A stretch of 64,000 bases of DNA. Origin: Trematomus loennbergii (taxonomy: Eukaryota > Chordata > Actinopteri > Perciformes > Nototheniidae). This document shows, piece by piece, positions 27,001 to 36,985 of the stretch. The DNA lies in contig JAAOOA010000060.1 in the NCBI GenBank assembly GCA_012861695.1, positions 18,593,625-18,657,624 on the forward strand, read 5' to 3'. The notes under the pieces are model-generated. The model was not told the DNA's origin and did not search any database. It was given only the letters and a program-made list of their open reading frames with translations. The first letter of the stretch is position 1, and each line of letters opens with the position of its first letter. A program made the translations under genes and the position numbers.

Positions 27001-30000
27001 TGACTGCTGTTGTATGTGCTATTTGAGATCGGCTGCAAATGTGTTAAGTGACTTTACAATGTTTACATGAGTGTTTGTTATCTGTCTCGCCGTAGTTAAA
27101 TAATGTTGGTGTTTTCCTGTTAGTACTTAATCCTGGTAAACCGTTTGGCTTTATTAGTTCTAAAACAAGTCTGGGTTGTGGTGATATCTTATGGCGCATT
27201 TCCACTACAGGGCCTCACTCGGCCTCGCTCGGTATGGCTAGGCCTCGTTAGGCCTTGTTAGGACTGGCTCACTTTATGCTGCGTTTCCATTTCAGTTTAG
27301 TAGCTGGGGCAGTAACTATAGTAACGCAGTGTAGGTGGAGCCGTGACGTCATCTTCAATGCGAACCACAGAAAAACAACACAGCCGTTAGCTGTTAGCAC
27401 TCAGAGCTCACAGCTCCTCATATCTGTTCAGAAACTAGACAAAAGTTAAACAAGTACAAACCACAGACTGCCTGTGTCATGGTGAATACAGTCGCTGCTT
27501 TATTTATGTCTGTATAGGCCGTTGTTGTGAGTGTGGACGGTCGGAGCATATACTGCGTTAGCTTAGCCAATTTCCATTTAGAAAACACGCATTTTAAAAG
27601 GTTTTTCACCTGCCGTCTGTCTGCAGACTTGTCAAAGCATTAATTCATGGTTTTTACTAACCGGTATCAGTATGTTGTTACTTCGGCATCATTTTGAAAC
27701 GTGTATTACAATTAAATCACGGTCAAATATGTTCATTTTGTTGTAGTTGTAGCCCCCTTGCCAGCAATTCTCTCTCTCTAGTTTAGCATACTCAGCCCGA
27801 GTCAGCCCGGTTGTTGGCCCGGAAAGAACCTCGATTTTATCGGGCCAGAAAAACTGTGAAATAGTACCCGCTAGCCGGCACTACACCAAGTGGAAACGCA
27901 ACCAAAAACGGGCCGGGCACAGCACGGCATGCTTAAAGCGAGCTCCGCACTGTAGTGGAAATGCGCCATTAGTGCAGGATGCTACAGTGGTAGTAAGCAG
28001 ATGGTAGCAGGAGGGGAAGTGCAAAATGGTAATTTGTTGGAAGTGTCTGCAAGTGGTTAGTTAGACCTGTAAGCTTTGGGAACATAAGCGCTGCAGTTCA
28101 TGCCTTGGTTGGGTGAGCTTTGCGTAGTTTGGTTGCCTCTTTGTGCTGTGCTTCTGAGGAAGACTTGGTTGGCTAGTGAGCCGTTTGTTTCAGAGGAACC
28201 TTTGGTTTGACGCTTATGTTGATTCTAGTTTGTGATAGCTGGAATCTTGGTGAAGGCAAAGCTTTGTCTAGCTGCAGGTAATTTGTCGGACTCTGGTGAA
28301 TGTTTATCTGTTTTTGGACCTCCTGTTAATGCTCTTCCATGCATGGCCCATCACCCTTCTCTTCAGTGTGTGTTCTCTCTGATCTCCATCTTTCCTGTAA
28401 ACTCTTAAAAAGCTTCCGTAGGCGCTGATGTTGCGGGGTTGCATCTCTTAAAAGGCTTCTTCAGGCACTAGAGTTGCTGGGTTGGAAAATGGAGACTGGG
28501 TGAACACAGATGTGAAATTCAAACTGGTCAGTATGGAACATGTATAGTAATTTTGAACTTTGCATTTCAATATTATTCTGTGTTGGTTGCTATGTTTGGA
28601 CGGTGTTCCTAGGTGTTACGACCCCCTCCACTCCACTAGGGGTCTCTGCCTTTGTGTTCTGCTGATCAACCTGATGAACCACAACTGGGCCGTCAACATA
28701 AAAGGCCAACACTAACCCATACCGCCCTCTCACTCTTCTGTTGGACACGGCCGCGTCTTTGTTTCTGCACATTTTCACACACCCATACACGCAATCATTA
28801 CTGATAACTGACTTCCACGTTTATTAGGTTTCTTTGAAGACCTTTGGTTTTGGTTATAGTAAATAAATACGCTTTTTGTTACACTTAACTTGTCTGGTCT
28901 CCATCTTTGTTGCAGCCAATGAGCCAGGCCGTAACATTTGTATTTTGCAAGTAATATCATCTTACCAAGATGGGAAAAATAAGCTGATCACTACAATTAA
29001 ACAGCTGAGGTCAATCTGAGGCAGAGCAGATAAATAGCTGACATCAATAGAACAGACCCTTTAAATAAACATTTATCACTGAAGCATGTTTCCCACACAT
29101 GACTTGAGGATGAGTGAGTTATAGCTTTACAGACAATTGCTAGAAAATGTCATACACCTTACAAAACTTTGCAGAAAAACTCTATCAGTCATCAAAGGGT
29201 ACAATAAAATGTTTCATTAGGGTATCATTTGATAAGCAACGGGTAGATACAAGGAGACTCCCAAACTATAAACCGCTTAACAAGTGTAATCTCTTATCAT
29301 ATTGTTTATAGTACAGTTTGTATAAATATGTCCCCTTCCTTATCTTTGTTAAAAAACAAAACAGCAGTGTAGATGTACAACAATGATAGGAACATGTAAA
29401 AAACAGGGAATAAATACAAAATAATTAATCGTTTTTTATTTAGAAGTATCAGCTATTCCTGTCAAAGCTTAAGATAGGTTACTAAACTTAATGGTATAAT
29501 TTTCTAATGATTTTACATCATTATAGACAGAGCCTAAGAACAAGAGTACTGAGTAAAATCTGCAGTATGTTTTCTTTTGCGCAAACTTTATTCTTCAGTA
29601 AATGTGACATGAATTTAGATCTCTTCTGAATTGCTGCCTGTTGCACTTTGCTTCAAAATAAACCTATAACTGAATCTGAGAGTAGCATATTTTGCCATGA
29701 TATCAGTACTCATTTGTACCCATTAAAATTATATTTCTGATCAATTAATATAGAATTAGAAACCAAACAAATGCTGGTTTCTTATGGGGACGTCAATAAA
29801 AAAAATGTTGTAAGCAAACCTTTCTTCAACTATCAGCAGTGCTGTTAAACATAATGTATATCCCAATCTAAAGTCCATTCGAAAACATTCATACATTCAC
29901 AATGCACTTACGTCCTTAAAGGGTCAGATCAAATAAGTCCAAATGCATCAATACAATGGAGGTCAAATTAATTAATTCTTCTTCAAATTAAACAGCAGTA

Positions 30001-32493
30001 TTTCTCTCCTGAAACCACATACTAGGTACTTTGGGTAATCCAAAACTATTTCCTGAAGAAGAAAATAGCCCCAAATCGTGCAGTTGATGGGCTGAAGAGG
30101 AGCTATAAACTCATGACATTTCACCAAGTTCGCATTAAATTAGGGTATATCCATGGAAGTTATGTGTCCAGGTTTGTTTGTTTTTAGACACTTCTTAAAT
30201 CCAGATTGATGTCTGATATATCAGAGCTCCAAGTCATGATTACAACTTGGACGTTGAGGTCAACATCTCTTTGCGGTAAACACCATTATCTCATTACTTT
30301 TGAGAAGAATTCCCTGTGAAGGAAGTTGACTGACTCATTAGAAAACAAAGACCCCATTGACCTTGTTACATGATCAAATGAATTCCATATTTAAGAAATT
30401 ACATCTGACATCCATCCTACAGGGCATATACCCACTAGTATACTGTAACTTTGGTCTATCAGTTAAAAGTTTCCGGAACATTTTAAATGTCAGCACGGTA
30501 GTTATATCAAATGAAAAAGGAATAAGTCCTGCGGCACTAATCGGTTTCTACCGACTGACAAGACTTCATGAGGAAGTGAAAACAATATTCTTGACATGCC
30601 TTTGTAAAATGAGGCCAACAATATCCTCCTTCTCCGCTTTTCCTGATCTTGGTTTCATCCAAAGGTGTAACCCACATTACTCCGAAACTAGGTCTGGTGC
30701 GTGAAGATGTATGGTCTGACAGTGGGGGATCAGGGAGCCGCCATGTTGGGAGTAATAGAAGTGAAGGACATGCAGATGGAGGGAGGCCTATGGTCCAGCT
30801 GCGACAGTTAAGGCTGGCACTGGCACGGAGCAACATCAGGGGCACACTGGACTCTGTGTCCCAGCAGTGCAGCCCTACTGTCCCTACAACGCAGCCTCAG
30901 TGACCCCATAAAAGAGTCTCAGTGTCCCCAAAGCTCTGCCCAGAACAATGGCCTCGTTCTCTCTCCACTTCCATTATAACTCCCTCTTCACAAAAAGGCA
31001 CAATGCTCCCCATTGGCTGGAGCGGCATTCCAACACCACCCACAGTAGATACCGACAGCCTGCGCTCTCGGCATCCGAACGCTGAACTAACCGCCCCCCC
31101 CCCGCGCCTCTGCTCCCCATGACTCCCCTCGCTCTCTGCTCAAAATCAATCCTCAACCCAACATTGTCTATAAAGGATCGCATTGTAGCAGGATTGATAA
31201 TACAAGTTACCAATACAAGGGAAGACAAATGGAACAAGCAAAGGGTATATACAAAAGAATACTAAAACTCAAACTGACAAAGAACAAAATACAAAGAGAA
31301 TCGTCTGTGTATTTTGGGTTTGGGTTTTTTGTAAGTGAACTTCATTATATACATTTGTAAACATCAACATTACTTTACCTTATTAGAGTGATGTGGGATA
31401 TGTTTCATATCAATGATAATATATGAGAACATTGCATTTGATATGGTGTTTGAGTCCATAGCTTAATGTATTGGGTATGTTTGCTGGATTAGCGGAAAAA
31501 CTACATTGTTTTCCAGTCATTTTATCCTAATAGTTTCTCACTTGATTTGATATTCATAATGTGATCTAAAAGTACTCTCAGAGTGAAACACTGCATAAAC
31601 CGTCAACATTTTTCAGTCTCTGAATGTGCTTTTTACCTGCCTGTGTGTCTCTCTGTACTGACCTGTGGCAGTGGGTTGGGGGGCTTGGTGAGGATGCCTC
31701 CTATGTACACCACGTGAGGCAGGGTGGGCCTGGGGAACTCCAGAGCCATGTCGGTGCACAGCATCCACAGCCGGCTGCCCTGCACCAGGTCAGACATGGC
31801 CACTTGAGGCGTCACTCCATGTTTCTTCATAATCCGGTCATACTTGGGTAATGCAATATAACGGACACCAAAGCGCTGCACCAGGTAAACAGCTGTGTTG
31901 GCGATCCTCTGGGGCAGAGACATGCGGTCCGTCAACAATGAGTTGAATTCGGGAACATATGAAAGGGGGGCTGGGGCACCTGCCTCCGCGGGGTACCACA
32001 GGCCTGTGCTGAACACCGCATATTTCACACCCAGGATATGAGCAATCACAAAACCACACATCTCATTAGGGTCCACCAGCAGCAGGTCAAACTTGGCCTC
32101 CTTGAGGCGGGTCATTACCTCAACACTGCCAACCACAGCATCACAGTTCTGGGAGTAGTGGTCAAGGATGTCAAAAAGTTCAAGAAATGTTAGTCTGCCT
32201 GAGAAAATGTTGCTGACTTTGGACTGAAGGAAATTGTCAGCTGTGGTGCTGTTAAAGATCCCTGGGTAGCGCTGTAAGTGGAAGTTAGGGGAAGGGGGTA
32301 CACCACGACCCTCTGAAATTAAAAAATGGGTCTCATGGCCCTCCTGGTGTAGAGCCTCGGCCAGCGTCTTGAAGATGTACAAGTGTGATTCAAACATGAT
32401 GGGTGGAACCACGATCACTTTAGCAGCCCATGATGCACTGGGACTCCAAGGGAGGAGGCCAAGGAGGAGTAGTAGTGACGAGGGAAGTAGCAT
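17715..32493 (-). CDS. ugt8: ugt8, 2-hydroxyacylsphingosine 1-beta-galactosyltransferase (5 coding exons)
   Basis: This enzyme transfers galactose from UDP-galactose to ceramide in the ER lumen, making galactosylceramide for myelin and kidney membranes. Five exons (32493-31663, 25984-25842, 19350-19274, 18459-18240, 18096-17715) join in phase to 1653 coding bases, 550 residues, against 541 in human. A hydrophobic signal peptide covers about residues 1-23. A potential N-glycosylation site (NST) is at N81. The UGT nucleotide-sugar signature falls at about residues 342-390, with SHGGLNSI and HGVPVVGVPLFGDH visible. One membrane helix follows near residues 460-485, then a basic cytosolic tail. 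The protein ends KKIN, which fits the KKxx ER-retrieval pattern (human ends KKVK). Long stretches match human UGT8, for example GVKYAVFSTGLWYPAE and IHKDQPGHPV. The gene looks intact. Introns 1-3 are loaded with transposons. The other UGT families are excluded by the UGT8-specific N-terminus and tail. Confidence 0.95.
18240..18459 (-). CDS. ugt8: ugt8 coding exon 4 (UGT signature)
   Basis: This exon encodes residues 351-423 and carries the core donor-sugar signature: KAFLSHGGLNSIYEAMYHG, then VPVVGVPLFGDHYDTMTRV. The acceptor is gtcgtccag and the donor is AGCAG|GTTAGA. The exon is 220 bases, with two bases completing the first codon and two left over for the next. The HGG histidine and the GDH residues that contact UDP-sugar in this family are present. 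Confidence 0.95.
19085..19122. repeat. perfect 16-bp hairpin in ugt8 intron 4
   Basis: Tctgatgcttggtgtt (19085-19100), a 6-base spacer gtataa, and its exact inverted copy aacaccaagcatcaga (19107-19122). It lies between ugt8 coding exons 3 and 4. No terminal repeats or target duplication were seen around it. Confidence 0.9.
19274..19350 (-). CDS. ugt8: ugt8 coding exon 3 (77 bases)
   Basis: This short exon encodes FSGVPPSNLGNNTKLVDWMP followed by QNDLL, equivalent to human FSGPKPKNLGNNTKLIEWLPQNDLL. It completes an Arg codon at its start (AG|A) and leaves one base (G) for a Gly codon at its end. The acceptor is tttcttag and the donor is TTAG|GTAAGT. The WMPQ motif is the start of the UGT signature. 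Confidence 0.94.
21651..21830 (+). mobile_element. left end of a hAT-type DNA transposon
   Basis: The sequence cagtgattctcaaatggggg followed by tacgcggacccctaggggta is the terminal region of a hAT (Charlie-like) element that I recall as common in fish. I find no matching inverted right end, so this is a truncated copy. The right limit is approximate. Confidence 0.5.
22073..22292 (+). mobile_element. tRNA-derived SINE (degenerate)
   Basis: The head gttcgccatggctcaggagg then tagagcgg resembles a tRNA A box, and ggttagatct about 35 bases on resembles a B box. The body ends with gcactttgagtggt and actagaaaagagcattatgg, the conserved tail of a widespread fish SINE. It lies in ugt8 intron 3 and is antisense to the gene. 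Confidence 0.7.
22318..22840. mobile_element. hAT-family MITE (523 bp) with intact target duplication
   Basis: Perfect 8-bp direct repeats CTTTGATG flank the element (22310-22317 and 22841-22848). The ends start TAGTGATG in inverted orientation, and GAGCCGG/CCGGCTC motifs lie just inside. There is no transposase. It lies in ugt8 intron 3, 18 bases after the SINE. Confidence 0.85.
23568..24648. mobile_element. hAT-family non-autonomous element (1081 bp)
   Basis: The 8-bp direct repeat TTTCCATC flanks it (23560-23567 and 24649-24656). The inverted ends are TAGTGTTAATTTCG and TATTGTTAATTGCG. The subterminal regions are full of ttttagtc and cgtcaacga motifs, probably transposase-binding repeats. 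A segment of about 40 bp (tttagtcgactaaaagtctg...) occurs twice, 72 bp apart (23655 and 23727). There is no transposase open frame. Confidence 0.85.
25842..25984 (-). CDS. ugt8: ugt8 coding exon 2
   Basis: This exon encodes residues 278-324 plus two bases of codon 325. The acceptor is cccacag before GATTTT; the donor is TGGAG|GTAAAG. The translation includes VSFGAGVKYL and KLAGALARLPQRVVW, matching the human segment that opens the UDP-sugar-binding half. An NDT sequon is present here (N-D-T-A-E-H-G) where human reads NGANEHG. An LTR element begins only 167 bases upstream on the transcript side (26152). Confidence 0.94.
26152..26441 (+). repeat. left LTR (290 bp)
   Basis: It contains a TATA-like cataaaagg and an aataaat polyadenylation-type signal. 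Compared with the right LTR it has 25 extra bases near 26200 and lacks a 59-base segment. Only about three substitutions were counted by eye in the shared part. Confidence 0.88.
27192..27968. mobile_element. PIF/Harbinger-type MITE nested in the LTR element (777 bp)
   Basis: The perfect 19-bp terminal inverted repeat TGGCGCATTTCCACTACAG occurs at both ends. TTA flanks it on each side (27189-27191 and 27969-27971), the usual 3-bp target of Harbinger transposases. There is no transposase frame. It inserted after the LTR element. Confidence 0.85.
28614..28936 (+). repeat. right LTR (323 bp)
   Basis: It matches the left LTR except for three substitutions, a one-base indel, the absence of the 25-base segment, and a 59-base insertion (about 28785-28843). 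Confidence 0.88.
28941..31662. other. ugt8 intron 2, unclassified part
   Basis: Mostly AT-rich DNA without recognised repeats. 30640-31180 is markedly more GC-rich, with an ATTGG box (31012), a C10-11 run and a tataaagg (31170), and stays unexplained. Confidence 0.5.
31663..32493 (-). CDS. ugt8: ugt8 first coding exon (N-terminal acceptor domain)
   Basis: This exon encodes residues 1-277: the signal peptide and the ceramide-binding N-terminal half. The start is the ATG at 32493-32491. On the minus strand an acceptor (tttcag) ends two bases before it, so the in-frame ATG further upstream at 32520 lies in the intron. The donor is CCACAG|GTCAGT, with the last exon base at 31663. The length is 831 bases, exactly 277 codons, so the exon ends in phase 0. 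The sequence from KVIVVPPIMFESH to GGILTKPPNPLPQ matches human UGT8 almost throughout. Confidence 0.95.
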
Positions 32494-33776
32494 GGCTGAA
32501 ATAATAAAAACAAATAGCAATTGTTACACAGAGACATTCATAAGAAAAAAGGTCATAATAATCAATGATGTCCAGCAGGTCTAGACACATACATACATTG
32601 TATGTTTAATATTAATAATAGGTTTGGCAAATGGGCCAAAAACTGTTTGTCTTTCATCTTCAATGAGAAGCCTGACATGAAACCACAAGTCTCAGAGAAG
32701 GTAAAGAAAGAAGGGGAAGACTTATGTAATTAGTTTGTCATCTTAACTTTGTATCTACAAATGTTTTACATCTTACATTGTTTGCATCAAACTTCATGCA
32801 ATCTGGTCTTTACTATTTTTGTGTCTGTTTCTGTCATAAAAACGAGTATTAAAAGAATACAACCTGGGATGAAATTCTTGGAGCAAAGAACAGGAAAACA
32901 AAGAGTACACCAGAGAGCTTTAAAGTTATCTCGGACACTGAAGATTTATTGGAAGTTACGGCCAGATAATTGACATAGACATTTTCTGAGACACAGCAGT
33001 GACACAGCCTCTGCCTTAACCAACTCTGAAGTCACTGATACTTCACCAATTCTTAGATCATAATCACCATTATCACTCAGTATATGTTTGTATTGGTTTC
33101 TTATCCTCAAGTGTACCTTTGCTAATTATCCTTTGCCTTTCTTTATCTGCATTTCCATTCCACCCCTTCATCCCTCCTCTCTGAGCACAGCCATCACTGA
33201 CTTGGTGTGGGCAGTACCAACGTCATTCTAAACCTTCGGCCTCTCTATTCACAAACACAAACACAAAGAACTATTATCAAGCCACACTGTCAGAGCCTCT
33301 GCCCTATATGCTATTGCCTACACTCCCCCTCTCACTTGGATTAATCATTAACAATGGAAACCTCTTTTGATTAATCATTTCTTGATCCATTTACATATTT
33401 GTAGCCCACCATGTCCTTTCAAAGCTTACCTTTTGGCGCACTGGAGATAAGCAAATATCTATTTGAATATGCTGTTCCAAATGTTCAATTAGAGGCCAAA
33501 AGAAAATAATGAATAATGCCTTGTGAACAATTGTTACACATGTGTTGAGTATTAAATCAGCATTAAAATGTGCTACACCTAGTTAAGTAAATATACAAAA
33601 TTGAAGAGGTCCTTTGTTAACCTGCGTGTTATCTGTGTGGAGTTTGATTCCACAGTCCAAAAACAGAAGATTAGGGGAATAGGAGATTGTAAAGTGCCTG
33701 TAGGTGTGGATTTCATTCTGCGTCTGTATGTTTCAGACTGGCAACCTGACAAGTAATATCTCCTGATGTCATTACC
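32494..33776. other. ugt8 intron 1, 3' part
   Basis: Apart from two 5'-UTR bases (32494-32495) and the ugt8 acceptor, I see no gene or repeat element here. Confidence 0.5.
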
Positions 33777-34015
33777 GTTACACCTAGGGCTGAACGATTA
33801 ATTGATTTTACATCGAAATCGCGATTTGAAATGATGCGATTATCAAATCGCAAAGCCTGCGATTTTTTTAAACATTTTTTTTTATTGTTTGTTCTTCTTG
33901 TCTGTCAGTCATCCACACCAATCAGAAGTGCTGTGCTCCACATGTACCAGCCATTGTTAACCAATCAGAAGTGGCCCATGATAGAAGGTGATAGACAGAT
34001 TGATGCAATCAACAA

Positions 34016-35252
34016 CAGGGACGTGCAGACATTTTGGGGGGCGGGTGCTCAAGTGAGAAAAAGGGCACTTCCCATAATCATTTATAAAAAAGTGTTTTAT
34101 AACAAAAAGTTAAATATAGTTGCACATCTCTGACTTACTGACCAATTTATTTGAATACACTCACACTCACGCAATTGTTTAATACTCAACAGAATTCTAC
34201 AAAATAATCAGCTAACAGAGACAATGGTCTTATTTAGTATTCACTAAGCACAAGAGCAGACAACAAACTAGTACAATTAATAGTTATTAAATGAGCAGCC
34301 AACATTCAAAATTATGAAGTTACTGTTTAAGGACATTACAGGCAAAAAGATCGTTTTTTCATGTACTTGTTATTTTGGTCTATTTTGCTTCCAAGTTTTC
34401 TTTCACTCTAATGGAAATAAAACTTCAAAAAACACATATAAATGGTGTTCGTTTTACTACCATGTCTAAATTCATCTATAGATTTAAAGCTAATCTGCAT
34501 TTAAACATAACATTTCAGGGGAAAATACTGACTTGACGTAAGTAACTATCTGGGGAAGTTGTGAGGTGATGTGTTTTTTTGTTTTATCCTTTTCACCTGC
34601 AATGCCTTGGTAACTGCATGCAGATTAGCGCATTTTAATTAGGCCTAGTTAACGCCTACTTTGCATATCAATGTGGCGATATTGTGATGACGTTATTAGA
34701 TACACATTTTACTGTATTCACTTTAAGTGTCTCCCCTTAAGTACAGTACATTAGCCTGTATGCCCATGATAAATTGCCTTAGCTAAACCTTGAGCTAACT
34801 TATCCATTAGCTAGTAGCCTACCATAGTTAACTATATTTGTTATTGTCTTTTAGCTAATTAGCTGTAAACTCGAGGCACTGGCAGTTTAGTAATTTGTTC
34901 ATCACCACTCACCTTCAAACAAGCCAAGAAAAGCCGGCATAACATGGAACAGTAAAGGTGGAGGTGCTGCTACCTGTCTGTCTGAAGTGACTGCCGATGT
35001 CCGCACCGCTGTGCAGGAGACGTGGAGGGAGGGTAGAGAGAGCATCGGAGCTTCACAGTCTAATCTCCCGACCTGATATTTTAATTTTGTATTCAATCAA
35101 TATATTTTTGGAAGGGAAACTGTGCGCAAACAGCAGTAGATATATATTAATTTATAAAAATTAAAAAAAGGGGAAAAAAGGGCACTTTCTCTGGAGGAAG
35201 AAAAAGGGCAGGGGCTCAAGCCCACTTTGATGTATATGTGTGCACGTGCCTG
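34016..35252. mobile_element. nested DNA transposon relic (1237 bp)
   Basis: The left end CAGGGACGTGCAGAC and the inverted right end CAGGCACGTGCACAC match at 13 of 15 bases. Just inside, ggtgctcaagtgagaaaaag is mirrored by ggcttgagcccc and ccctttttc. No clear target duplication is seen. The CAGG-type ends suggest hAT, but this is uncertain. Confidence 0.6.
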
Positions 35253-35408
35253 CTGCCAAGTATTTTTGAAAGTGCCTGCCCTTTCCAAATGGCTTCCAAT
35301 GGAGCTTTCCTAGATGGTTTGGTGAAACAAACCATCTGAGTCAGGTTAGTAATGCTCCATCACATGTTTTACATCTATTACAGGGTGAATCTTAAACTGA
35401 AGCTTGAC

Positions 35409-35562
35409 TTTAAAGCAACCCAACGGAAGTTTCATGTAAGTTTAGTTCTTTCACTCGTAGCTCGGGCTGCGGGGGTGCTAGAGACGGGAGCATATTGATG
35501 CGACCTTCCTAACCGGAGATATGGCCGCATTTTACAATAAACTTCCGTTGGGTCACTTAAAA
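35409..35562. mobile_element. small MITE-like inverted-repeat element (154 bp)
   Basis: ACCCAACGGAAGTTT occurs as an inverted pair; extending to the ends, TTTAAAGCAACCC and TTTTAAGTGACCC are partly matched. Family and target site are unclear. It lies inside the hAT element at 33785-35645. Confidence 0.55.
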
Positions 35563-35804
35563 ACAAATATCGCAAATCGAATCGCAATCGCAATATTTGT
35601 CAGAAAAATCACAATTAGATTTTTTCCCAAAATCGTGCAGCCCTAGTTACACCTCAATCTATATCAAATGGCACAGCCCATATTGTTTCTGGGGACCACC
35701 AGATAGCAACCTAAGTGGATTATATAGTGTATCTGCCACCTGTCTGTCACCAATATGAAGTTTATGTCCGGAAACAGCTGCGGCCTGGTAGGAAAAGCAC
35801 TTAA

Positions 35805-36188
35805 AGGTAGGGTAGGTAAGTTTGAGAAACCGGCTCGAGATCGCTAGAATTTGAAAATACACAACCGGAGAAAATCTGCCACTTCCTTATAGAGCCCCTC
35901 CTCCAACACACACGAATGCGCACATGACCAATGAGGGCACGAGATAAGTTTGTGCACAGATGGAAGGCTGACAGGCAGGTAGGCCATCCAGTTATTTTAG
36001 CCGGGCCGGCTAAAATGATTGGTCGTGCTTTTTACAGTACTACGGCTTCCACAGATGACATTTTTTTATGGATTTTTTGTCAAAGCACTTAAGATATTCA
36101 TTGCTATCGGGATGTTAAGAGCATTCCATGGAATATAACAAAAAGTGTATCTCGAGCCGGTGTCAGTGCCATATGTGTTCACCCTACC
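35805..36188. mobile_element. MITE-like inverted-repeat element (384 bp)
   Basis: GGTAGGGT near the left end is inverted at the right end (ACCCTACC, 36181-36188). A perfect 13-bp internal pair, ACCGGCTCGAGAT (35829-35841) and ATCTCGAGCCGGT (36149-36161), lies inside. TTAA precedes the left end only, so a piggyBac assignment is not secured. Confidence 0.55.
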
Positions 36189-36374
36189 ATATGTGTTCGG
36201 GGTCCGTCGCTTACCAATGACGTCACGCATTGTGATTGGCTGTACGGTAATCGCACGCTGATTGGTGTAACTAGGGGCGCTGACTAGGGTATACTGGGGA
36301 TGATCAAAGGATGAAGCTGTTAACGTGCTGCTACCATAAACTGGCTGTAGCCCACAAACTGAAGCAGAATGATC

Positions 36375-36985
36375 TAGGGCTGTCCCGAATACCATTTTTC
36401 GGGCTCCGGATATTCGGTAGTAATCAGCAGCGAATATTCGGCCCGCGCGGGGGGGCGTAGTAATCAGCAGCGAACTGCTTCAACACGTGTATTTCGGTGT
36501 ATTCACGGCATTCATTTTGTTATTCTAGAGTATTGTTGTTTTATAGTTATTTGTTAATGTAACCCAATTTGTGTTCTTTGAAATTGAAAAGGATATCGCA
36601 TTGTGTTTGTTACTTTCGTTGCAGTTGTATACGTCTTAAGTGTAATTTGGCTTGGTTTCCTATTTATGGACATGCTTTTATTTTGAAGGAGAGTTAGCGC
36701 AGTTGACAGGAAGTTGTTGTTGCTTTGGAAACAGCGTGACAGAGATTAACGGAGAAAAGTAATATCTACATATAAAGACGGAGAAAGTAAACGATAACGT
36801 TTATGGTTAAGTGTTAGCACCCCCGAAGAGGCACAAGCTCTTACGTTGATATTGGAGATTTCAATCAATTAAATTTGAAAAAAAATGGGAAAAAACAAAC
36901 AAAACGAATATCCGAATAACGAAATTGAAACCCAAAATAGTACTCCAATGAACGAATATTCGGATATTTGGATATTCGGGTACAG
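36375..36985. mobile_element. hAT-like non-autonomous element, copy A
   Basis: It begins TAGGGCTGTCCCGAATA. Its right side is packed with cgaatattcggatat-type motifs and ends gatattcgggtacag, an inverted near-copy of the start. No target duplication was found. Confidence 0.55.

Larger units (their letters stand above)
26152..28936 (+). mobile_element. non-autonomous LTR retrotransposon carrying a nested Harbinger MITE
   Basis: Two near-identical LTRs (26152-26441 and 28614-28936) both begin TGTTACG and end CGTAACA. The 4-bp repeat TTTG flanks the element (26148-26151 and 28937-28940). Two bases after the left LTR, TGGGGGCTGGTCC resembles a tRNA-Pro primer-binding site (12 of 13 bases). Less the nested MITE, the interior is only about 1.4 kb, with no gag or pol frame, so it is non-autonomous. 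The superfamily (gypsy or ERV-like) cannot be settled. No good polypurine tract is seen before the right LTR. It lies in ugt8 intron 2. Confidence 0.85.
33785..35645. mobile_element. hAT-family element (1861 bp) with nested insertions
   Basis: Perfect 8-bp repeats GTTACACC flank it (33777-33784 and 35646-35653). The inverted ends TAGGGCTGAACGATT and TAGGGCTGCACGATT differ at one of 15 positions. The subterminal sequence is rich in gcgattt/aaatcgc motifs. The interior is interrupted by at least two other inverted-repeat elements. There is no transposase frame. It lies in ugt8 intron 1. Confidence 0.85.

Noticed and set aside
32494..32520. Upstream in-frame ATG for ugt8
   Set aside because: It lies on the intron side of a clear acceptor (tttcag) and would put extra residues before the signal peptide.
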